Below the pieces are notes generated by a model. It worked only from the letters and a program-made list of their open reading frames with translations. It was not told where the DNA came from and made no database searches. From assembly GCA_013214545.1 (NCBI GenBank), contig JABSQB010000010.1:1-64000 (forward strand): a stretch of DNA of 64,000 bases, written 5' to 3'. The translations under genes and the position numbers were made by a program. The DNA is from Henriciella sp. GTDB taxonomy: Bacteria > Pseudomonadota > Alphaproteobacteria > Caulobacterales > Hyphomonadaceae. Positions 58,155-64,000 of this stretch are shown in pieces; within the stretch, counting starts at the first letter, position 1; each line of letters opens with the position of its first letter.

Positions 58155-61100
58155 TCAGGCCGCTTCGTGGTCGACGCGGGCGACACCCGGCGCGGTTTTC
58201 AGCGCCCGCAAGGCTTCAATCCCAGTCGGGTAAGTATCAGGCAATCGAAGTGTCACGACACGACCATCGTCGATCGGCATCCGGACAAAGATTTCGCCGC
58301 GATCCTGCCCGGACGCGCCCTTCAGACGCGCAGCGATGGCTGCAAGGCCCGTCACGTCCGCACCCTTCTCCATCTTCACTGAAAGCGCCGGCGCTTTCTT
58401 GGCGATCCGGGCCTGTTCGATCGGCTGGACTCTACGGGCGGACAGACGGATTTCGTCGTCGCGGCGGCGCACTTCGGTGAGGATCACAACCGCCGCGCCA
58501 GGCTCCAGCTGCTCGCGCACATCGGAGAGCAGTTCCGGCATCACCATCAGCTCCACTTCGCCGGTGGGGTCAGACAGGGTGAGGAAGGCGAACTTGCCAC
58601 CATTTCGCGCCGGCTTTTCAACCCGGCGGCGGACCACGCCGATCAGCTCCATTGGTCTGCCATCGACGGCCGATTCCTCGATATTCATCGCATAGGTGAT
58701 CCGACCGTCTTCGAGACTGTCGAGAATATCGTCCAGCGGATGGCCGGAGAAGTAAAAGCCGATGGCGGCAAACTCCTGATCCAGCTTTTCCTGCATGTTC
58801 CAGGCGGCCGCTTTGGGCAGATCTGTCCGCATGGCTGGTTCCGCGTCGCCGAACAGACCGCCCTGCCCGCCCGCGCGATCTTCCGCTGAAGCAGCGCAGG
58901 CCGAGGCCAGCATCGGCGCTGATTTCAGCGCCCGCGCCCGGTTTGGCTCGAGCTGATCGAACGCGCCAGCTTTTGAGAGCTGCTCGAAACACTTCTTGTT
59001 GATGTCTTTCGGGTCCACCCGCTCAGCGAGGTCATGGAGGCACTTGTAGTCGCCGCCCGTTTCGCGCTGCAGAACGAGGTTCTTCATCGCTTCTGGTCCA
59101 ACACCTTTCAGCGCGCCGAGGGCATAGACAATCGAGCCATCCCGGACATCGAAGTCGGCGGTCGATTCATTCACGTTCGGCGCAACCACCGGGATCTTCA
59201 GACGCCGGGCCTCCTGGAAGAACGCGGCGAGCTTGTCCGTATTATGCAGATCAAGGCTCATTGAGGCCGCGAGGAATGCCACTGGGAAATGGCGCTTCAG
59301 ATAGGCGGTATGATACCCAATCAGGGCGTAAGCGGCAGCATGAGATTTGTTGAACCCGTAGCCGGCGAACTTCTCCATCGTATCGAAGATGTCATTCGCG
59401 AGCGGCGCTTCGATCTGTTTCAGCTCTTTCGCCCCTTTCAGGAAGCGCTCTCGCTGAGCGACCATTTCTTCGAGCTTTTTCTTACCCATGGCGCGGCGCA
59501 ACAGGTCCGCTTCGCCAAGCGAATAGCCAGCAATTTCCTGCGCCATCCGCATAACCTGTTCCTGATACACAGGCACACCGTAGGTTGCCTGCAAGATCGG
59601 CTCGAGGTCAGGATGCTGATACTTGATCGTGTTGGGGTCTTCCTTACCCGCGACATAAACAGGGATGTTGTCCATCGGGCCCGGACGATAGAGCGAGATA
59701 ATCGCGATCACGTCTTCCAGATTGCCCGGTCGAACTTTGCGCAGCGTGTCGCGCATGCCCTGGCCTTCCAGCTGGAACACACCGAGCGTCTCACCAGAGG
59801 CCATCAGCTCGTACGTCGCCGCGTCGTCCAGACTATGCCATTCAGGCCCGACATCCTGGCCATCGCGGCGAATGAATTTCAGGGCCCGGTCAATCACGGT
59901 CAGCGTTTTCAGGCCAAGAAAGTCGAACTTCACCAGACCCGCAGATTCAGCCCATTTCATATTGAACTGGGTCGCAGGTAGATCGGCGCGCGGATCGTTA
60001 TAGAGCGGCACCAGCTCGGTCAGCGGCCGGTCACCGATGACGACACCCGCAGCATGCGTTCCGGCATTTCGGTACATGCCTTCCAGCGCCAGTGCCGTAT
60101 CCAGCAGTTCGCCTACGCGGGGATCGCGGCTGATCTCCTCGTCAAACTTCGGTTCGTCGTCGATCGCTTCGGAAAGCTTAGGAGGCTTGGCCGGGTTGAA
60201 CGGGATCAGCTTAGCGAGACGGTCGACCTGGCCGTAGGGCATCTGCATGACGCGGCCAACATCGCGGACCACAGCCTTGGCCTGCAATGTGCCGAAGGTG
60301 ATGATCATGGCGACCGATTCCGCCCCGTACTTGTCGCGCACATAGCGGATCACTTCGCCGCGGCGTTCCTGACAGAAGTCAATATCGAAGTCGGGCATCG
60401 AGACCCGCTCCGGGTTCAGGAAGCGTTCGAACAGCAGATCAAAGCGCAGCGGATCGAGGTCGGTAATGGTCAGCACCCAGGCGACCAGCGAGCCCGCACC
60501 AGACCCCCGTCCTGGTCCGACCGGAATGCCCTGTTCCTTGGACCATTTGATAAAATCGGCAACGATCAGGAAGTAGCCGGGAAAGCCCATGCCTTCGATA
60601 ATGCCCAGCTCATAGTCCAGCCGCTCGAAATAGGTCTCGCGCGGCGCATAGAGTTGCGGCGCTTCGGCAAGGCGGGCCTCCAGACCTTGCCTGGCTTGCA
60701 GTTTCAGCTCGTCGATCTCAGACCGCGATCCATCGCCAAAGTTCGGCAAGATCGGGTTTCGTTTGACCGATCGGATCCCGCAGCGCCGGGCGATTTCGGC
60801 TGTCGTGTCGATCGCCTCCGGTAGATCAGCAAACAGCTCACGCATCTCGGCGTCGGTTTTGAGATATTGCTGCGCCTCAACCTGCGGTCGGTCTTCCTGT
60901 CCGAGATAGGCACCATTAGCGATGCACATCATGGCATCATGCGCGCCCGCGTCGTCGGACTTCATGAAGCGGGCGTCCTGGGTGGCGACGATGGGCAGGT
61001 TCAGGTCATAAGCAAGCGCCAGGAGGCCTGGTTCTGTCTGCATTTCTTCGGCTGATCCGTGACGCGTGATCTCGACATAGCAACGCCCGGGGAATTGATC

Positions 61101-61574
61101 GGCGAGGGTCTGGAGCGCGCGCTTGGCATCCTCCGTTTTGCCACGCAGAAGATGGCGCGCGACCTCGCCTTGAGCGCCGCCGGTCAGAACGATAAGGCCG
61201 TCCGTCTTCTCTTCCAGATAGCGTCTATGAATGCGCGGCACGCCATCTTCTGCATCCAGGTAAGCGTAGGATGAAAGCGCCATAAGGCGTTGATATCCAA
61301 CCTCATTCTGCGCGTAGAGCGACAGCCGGGTTATCGTCTCCTGGTGCGCGCCATCGGTGACATCGAAACAGACAGCCATGATCGGCTGCACCCCAGCGCC
61401 CGCCAGGCTTTCGGACAGTTCCAGCGCGCCGAACATATTGTTTCGGTCAGCAACAGCGACCGCGGGCATCCCTTGATCTACGCACCATTTGGTCAGGCCC
61501 TTGGTGCCTATCATGCTCTCCAACAGCGAGAAGGAGGTGCGCACGGCGAGATGGATGAAAGGCGTCTGTCCCAC
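58155..61574 (-). CDS. dnaE: DNA polymerase III alpha subunit
   Basis: The 1139-residue protein has an N-terminal PHP domain (HLAVRTSFSLLESM), the C-family polymerase core with GPGRGSGAGSLVAW and the catalytic aspartates in PDFDIDFCQ. The FNKSHAAAYALIGYHTAYLK block, a helix-hairpin-helix region and the C-terminal OB fold (GVVRRRVEKPARNGGKFAFLTLSD) follow. It is the replicative polymerase. PHP metal residues are degenerate (Arg where His is common), as in other proteobacterial DnaE. GTG at 61574, with AAAGGGAG upstream, is preferred over the TTG at 61595. Confidence 0.97.
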   Translation of the reverse strand: MGQTPFIHLAVRTSFSLLESMIGTKGLTKWCVDQGMPAVAVADRNNMFGALELSESLAGAGVQPIMAVCFDVTDGAHQETITRLSLYAQNEVGYQRLMALSSYAYLDAEDGVPRIHRRYLEEKTDGLIVLTGGAQGEVARHLLRGKTEDAKRALQTLADQFPGRCYVEITRHGSAEEMQTEPGLLALAYDLNLPIVATQDARFMKSDDAGAHDAMMCIANGAYLGQEDRPQVEAQQYLKTDAEMRELFADLPEAIDTTAEIARRCGIRSVKRNPILPNFGDGSRSEIDELKLQARQGLEARLAEAPQLYAPRETYFERLDYELGIIEGMGFPGYFLIVADFIKWSKEQGIPVGPGRGSGAGSLVAWVLTITDLDPLRFDLLFERFLNPERVSMPDFDIDFCQERRGEVIRYVRDKYGAESVAMIITFGTLQAKAVVRDVGRVMQMPYGQVDRLAKLIPFNPAKPPKLSEAIDDEPKFDEEISRDPRVGELLDTALALEGMYRNAGTHAAGVVIGDRPLTELVPLYNDPRADLPATQFNMKWAESAGLVKFDFLGLKTLTVIDRALKFIRRDGQDVGPEWHSLDDAATYELMASGETLGVFQLEGQGMRDTLRKVRPGNLEDVIAIISLYRPGPMDNIPVYVAGKEDPNTIKYQHPDLEPILQATYGVPVYQEQVMRMAQEIAGYSLGEADLLRRAMGKKKLEEMVAQRERFLKGAKELKQIEAPLANDIFDTMEKFAGYGFNKSHAAAYALIGYHTAYLKRHFPVAFLAASMSLDLHNTDKLAAFFQEARRLKIPVVAPNVNESTADFDVRDGSIVYALGALKGVGPEAMKNLVLQRETGGDYKCLHDLAERVDPKDINKKCFEQLSKAGAFDQLEPNRARALKSAPMLASACAASAEDRAGGQGGLFGDAEPAMRTDLPKAAAWNMQEKLDQEFAAIGFYFSGHPLDDILDSLEDGRITYAMNIEESAVDGRPMELIGVVRRRVEKPARNGGKFAFLTLSDPTGEVELMVMPELLSDVREQLEPGAAVVILTEVRRRDDEIRLSARRVQPIEQARIAKKAPALSVKMEKGADVTGLAAIAARLKGASGQDRGEIFVRMPIDDGRVVTLRLPDTYPTGIEALRALKTAPGVARVDHEAA

Positions 61575-61767
61575 GAATGCTCCCTTTGCGTTCAAGCCCT
61601 ATAAAAGCGTGTCAGAACCCACGACAGTGACGCGATTCTTCGCTGCTGAAACACGTGCGACACACGACCCACACACGCCTCACTCGCGACTCAGAAGTGG
61701 CTCGCACGCGACCCCGCGCATGACTGTTTTTTATGTATCAGCTTTTCGATAAGAACAAAAGGCGAAC
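61575..61767. other. Non-coding spacer between lolD and dnaE
   Basis: The 193 bases between the lolD stop and the dnaE start hold the dnaE promoter. The middle part is rich in ACACG/CTCGC words with two copies of ACACACG. I found no gene, clear terminator or RNA structure. Confidence 0.4.
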
Positions 61768-62448
61768 TCAGGTGAAATCTGTGAGTTTTCCATCTTTGAG
61801 TGTGAGCACGCGGTCCATGTGCTCCGTCAACGCCATATTGTGGGTTGCGACCAGCACGGCAGCGCCTTCGCTGCGCGCCATCCGGATCAGGCTCTGGAAG
61901 ACCCGCTCCGTCGTCGCCGGATCAAGATTGCCTGTCGGCTCATCAGCGATCACCAGCCGCGGATCATTGACCAGCGCCCGGGCAATCGCGACTCGTTGCT
62001 GCTCCCCGCCGGACATCTGGCCAGGCTGGTGCTTGGTTCGATCTGAGAGCCCCATTTCAGCCAGCAGCGCATCCGCCTTTTCGCGTGCCTGGCGGCGTTT
62101 CATTCCGCCGACCATTAATGGCATGGCGACATTATCGCGGGCATTGAACTCGGGCAGCAAGTGGTGGAACTGATAGACGAAACCGAGCTTTTCGCGGCGC
62201 AGGCGCGTGCGGCCGGAATCGCCCAGCGCGACGCAGTCCTCACCTTCCAGAAAGACTTGTCCGCCTTCCGGCTTTTCAAGCAGGCCGGCCGTATGAAGCA
62301 GGGTCGACTTACCGGAGCCGGACGGCCCGACAAGGCCAACCAATTCACCCGGATTGAGGGTAAGATTAGCCCCGTTCAGGACGCTCAGTATCCCAGCTTC
62401 CGACTTGTACTGCCGGACAATATCGCGGAGTTCGAGAACCGCTGTCAT
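61768..62448 (-). CDS. lolD: Lipoprotein-releasing ABC transporter ATPase LolD
   Basis: The 226-residue ABC ATPase has Walker [13 protein letters not shown], the LolD-type [17 protein letters not shown]-loop region, signature [15 protein letters not shown] and Walker [13 protein letters not shown]. It powers release of lipoproteins from the inner membrane to LolA. It overlaps the lolC stop; ATG at 62448 is preferred over GTG at 62451. Confidence 0.96.
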   Translation of the reverse strand: MTAVLELRDIVRQYKSEAGILSVLNGANLTLNPGELVGLVGPSGSGKSTLLHTAGLLEKPEGGQVFLEGEDCVALGDSGRTRLRREKLGFVYQFHHLLPEFNARDNVAMPLMVGGMKRRQAREKADALLAEMGLSDRTKHQPGQMSGGEQQRVAIARALVNDPRLVIADEPTGNLDPATTERVFQSLIRMARSEGAAVLVATHNMALTEHMDRVLTLKDGKLTDFT

Positions 62449-63719
62449 CACTCAAACCTCAGCGCTTCAACCGGGTCGAGACGGGCCGCCGCCCAAGCTG
62501 GCCAAATTGTCACCAGCATTGACATGCCCATGGCCCAGAGCGTGACCAACGTGACCTCGGTCCAGTCCAGCACAGCCGGTAGGCCATCAAGGCCATAGAC
62601 GGTTGGCGGAAAAAGCTCGCGGCCAATCAACGCGCCTACACCATCAATCACGACATTGATGTTCATCACGATAGCCACGCCAAGTGCTGCCCCGATTAAC
62701 GCGCCCGTCAAACCCAGCAGCGCACCGATCATCAGGAAGACCCGCATAACAGAGCCGCGCGACGTACCGACCGTGCGCAGGATCGCAATGTCGCTCGTCT
62801 TGTTCTTCACCAGCATCACAACACCGGTAATGATATTCAGAGAAGTGATCATGATCAGGATCAGCATGATGATCATCATCATCGAACGTTCAGTGTTAAG
62901 CGCGCTGAAATAGGCCTCACGCTGCACTTTCCAGCTTTGGGTTGGGAAGCGATAATTGAGCGCTTCTTGCACCGCTGCTTCGGCGCGCTCCGTGACCATC
63001 GGATCGGGCAAACGCAGGTCGATCTTGTCATAGACATCCTTGCGTCCGAAAAAGAGCTGCGCCTGTTCGATCGGCATGAGAATGTAGAGCTGATCAAGTT
63101 CGACGCTGCCCGTTTGAAAAAAGTTTCCGACCGTATAGGTCTTGCGCCGCGGCGTGACCCCAAACGGGCCTTTAATCCCCTCTGGAGTGATCAGGGTCAC
63201 CTTGTCGCCCGGATAAAGGCCAAGCTCAGCTCCGAGAAACCGGCCGACCATAATCACATCGCCGCCATTGCGGCCCTCGCCAAAGCCGAAGGCTTGCGCT
63301 GCCGCCGCACCGCCATCGAGGAAAGGAAGATTGTCGAGATCGTCGGTGCGCACACCACGAACGATCGCGCCGCTCTGGCGTCGATCTGTCGTCGCGAGGA
63401 CCTGTTGTTCGATGATCGGCATCGCCTGTTCGACTTCAGGCAAAGCTTCGATTTTCAGCGCGAGATCGTCGACACTTGTGGCAGGTTCGTCCTGCGTGAA
63501 AACAAAGACATGCCCCTGCCCGCCCAGCATCGCATCAAGCAATGTGGCGCGAAAGCCGCTCATCACCGACATCACGACGATCAAAGCCATGACGGCCAGA
63601 AGGATTCCGATAAAGGATACGATGGACACAACAGACACACCGCCATTCGCCCGGGTCGCCCGCAAATAACGCCAGGCCAGCGTGCGTTCGACTTGTCCGA
63701 AAGGCGTGGCTCTGCTCAT
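62448..63719 (-). CDS. lolC: Lipoprotein-releasing ABC transporter permease LolC/LolE
   Basis: The 423-residue protein has an N-terminal helix (VSIVSFIGILLAVMALIVVMSVMSGFRATLLDAMLGGQGHV), a large MacB-type periplasmic domain (about 55-265) and three C-terminal helices in an FtsX domain. A single LolC/E-type permease next to LolD suggests a homodimer, as in many alphaproteobacteria. It is followed directly by lolD and preceded by proS on the same strand. Confidence 0.95.
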   Translation of the reverse strand: MSRATPFGQVERTLAWRYLRATRANGGVSVVSIVSFIGILLAVMALIVVMSVMSGFRATLLDAMLGGQGHVFVFTQDEPATSVDDLALKIEALPEVEQAMPIIEQQVLATTDRRQSGAIVRGVRTDDLDNLPFLDGGAAAAQAFGFGEGRNGGDVIMVGRFLGAELGLYPGDKVTLITPEGIKGPFGVTPRRKTYTVGNFFQTGSVELDQLYILMPIEQAQLFFGRKDVYDKIDLRLPDPMVTERAEAAVQEALNYRFPTQSWKVQREAYFSALNTERSMMMIIMLILIMITSLNIITGVVMLVKNKTSDIAILRTVGTSRGSVMRVFLMIGALLGLTGALIGAALGVAIVMNINVVIDGVGALIGRELFPPTVYGLDGLPAVLDWTEVTLVTLWAMGMSMLVTIWPAWAAARLDPVEALRFE

Positions 63720-63767
63720 GCTTGGATCGCTAGTTGGTGAATGTGGAGAAATCGTGGAGCACTGGCA

Positions 63768-64000
63768 TCACGTGCTCATCACCTTGTTAATCGCCGATTC
63801 CAGCGACAGGTCTTCCTTCTCGCCGCTCGCCCGGCGTTTCAGCTCGACGGTGCCAGATTTTACACCGCGCGGCCCGACTGTGATCTGCCACGGCAAACCA
63901 ATCAGCTCCATGCGCGCGAATTTCGGTCCGGCGCGGTTTGCGCTTTCATCATAGAGCGGGTCTTTGCCAGCCTCGACCAGTTTGGCATAGGCCTCGTCTG
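63768..64000 (-). CDS. proS: Prolyl-tRNA synthetase, C-terminal end
   Basis: The 77 visible codons, absent from the ORF track, run off the right edge. The C-terminus reads YDESANRAGPKFARMELIGLPWQITVGPRG, then GTVELKRRASGEKEDLS, which is the anticodon-binding domain end of a bacterial prolyl-tRNA synthetase. The stop is TGA at 63768-63770. The order proS-lolC-lolD-dnaE is common in alphaproteobacteria. Confidence 0.92.
   Translation of the reverse strand, partial: DEAYAKLVEAGKDPLYDESANRAGPKFARMELIGLPWQITVGPRGVKSGTVELKRRASGEKEDLSLESAINKVMST

Noticed and set aside
61605-61740. Repeated ACACG/CTCGC words before dnaE as a repeat array
   Set aside because: Only short imperfect repeats without regular spacing; not a CRISPR or tandem array.

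Overview
The window is a gene-dense stretch of chromosome (moderately high G+C, gene-free gaps all under about 240 bases) from an alphaproteobacterium. Gene order and gene types point to the Caulobacter/Hyphomonas/Maricaulis side of the class: pdhA-pdhB(lipoyl)-pdhC-lpd near eno-ftsB; trp genes followed by lexA-comEC-gltX-gltA; the lipid A genes using LpxI; and rpsB-tsf-pyrH-frr-uppS-cdsA-dxr-rseP-bamA-skp-lpxD-lpxA-lpxI-lpxB. The genus assignment is inference only. I saw no tRNA, rRNA, CRISPR array, insertion sequence or prophage.

Region 1 (1-7.3 kb) is the accessory part: the start of an SDR oxidoreductase, a small membrane protein with an MscS channel, an orphan PdeM-like phosphoesterase, a cytochrome P450, and a TetR regulator divergent from a two-gene unit. 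That unit encodes a Tat-type FAD lactone/alditol-type oxidase and a Tat-type PLP (alanine racemase-fold) enzyme. A clear inverted repeat, probably the TetR operator, lies between the regulator and the oxidase.

Region 2 (7.4-12 kb) is an overlapping operon: DUF2891 lipoprotein, Nramp-fold transporter lacking the canonical metal ligands, and pxpA-pxpB-pxpC (ATP-dependent 5-oxoprolinase). This is the best candidate for a coherent system with undescribed parts: probable 5-oxoproline (or another small lactam) uptake and opening.

Region 3 (12-20 kb, minus strand) is central metabolism: eno, ftsB, pdhA, a VOC-fold gene, pdhB, pdhC, a membrane-anchored unknown and lpd. The eno terminator hairpin runs directly into the ftsB start codon and contains the ftsB Shine-Dalgarno sequence.

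Region 4 (20-27 kb) is a partial Tad/Flp pilus locus (cpaC, cpaE, cpaF, tadB, tadC, with cpaB inverted). No pilin, prepilin peptidase or minor pilin genes are present.

Region 5 (27-44 kb) contains rpmF, pyrG, secG and tpiA on the minus strand. On the plus strand are ppiD, trpE and trpG, then (after two opposed genes) trpD, trpC, a GNAT and lexA. comEC is on the minus strand, and gltX and gltA on the plus strand.

Region 6 (44-64 kb, all minus strand) is the large envelope/translation cluster, then dnaE, lolD, lolC and the 3' end of proS. The usual fabZ gene between lpxD and lpxA is absent.

Many genes are joined by ATGA, GTGA, TTGA or TAATG overlaps. Four convergent gene pairs overlap or abut with no room for a terminator. 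Starts were moved from the ORF-track position wherever a ribosome binding site and family length supported it.
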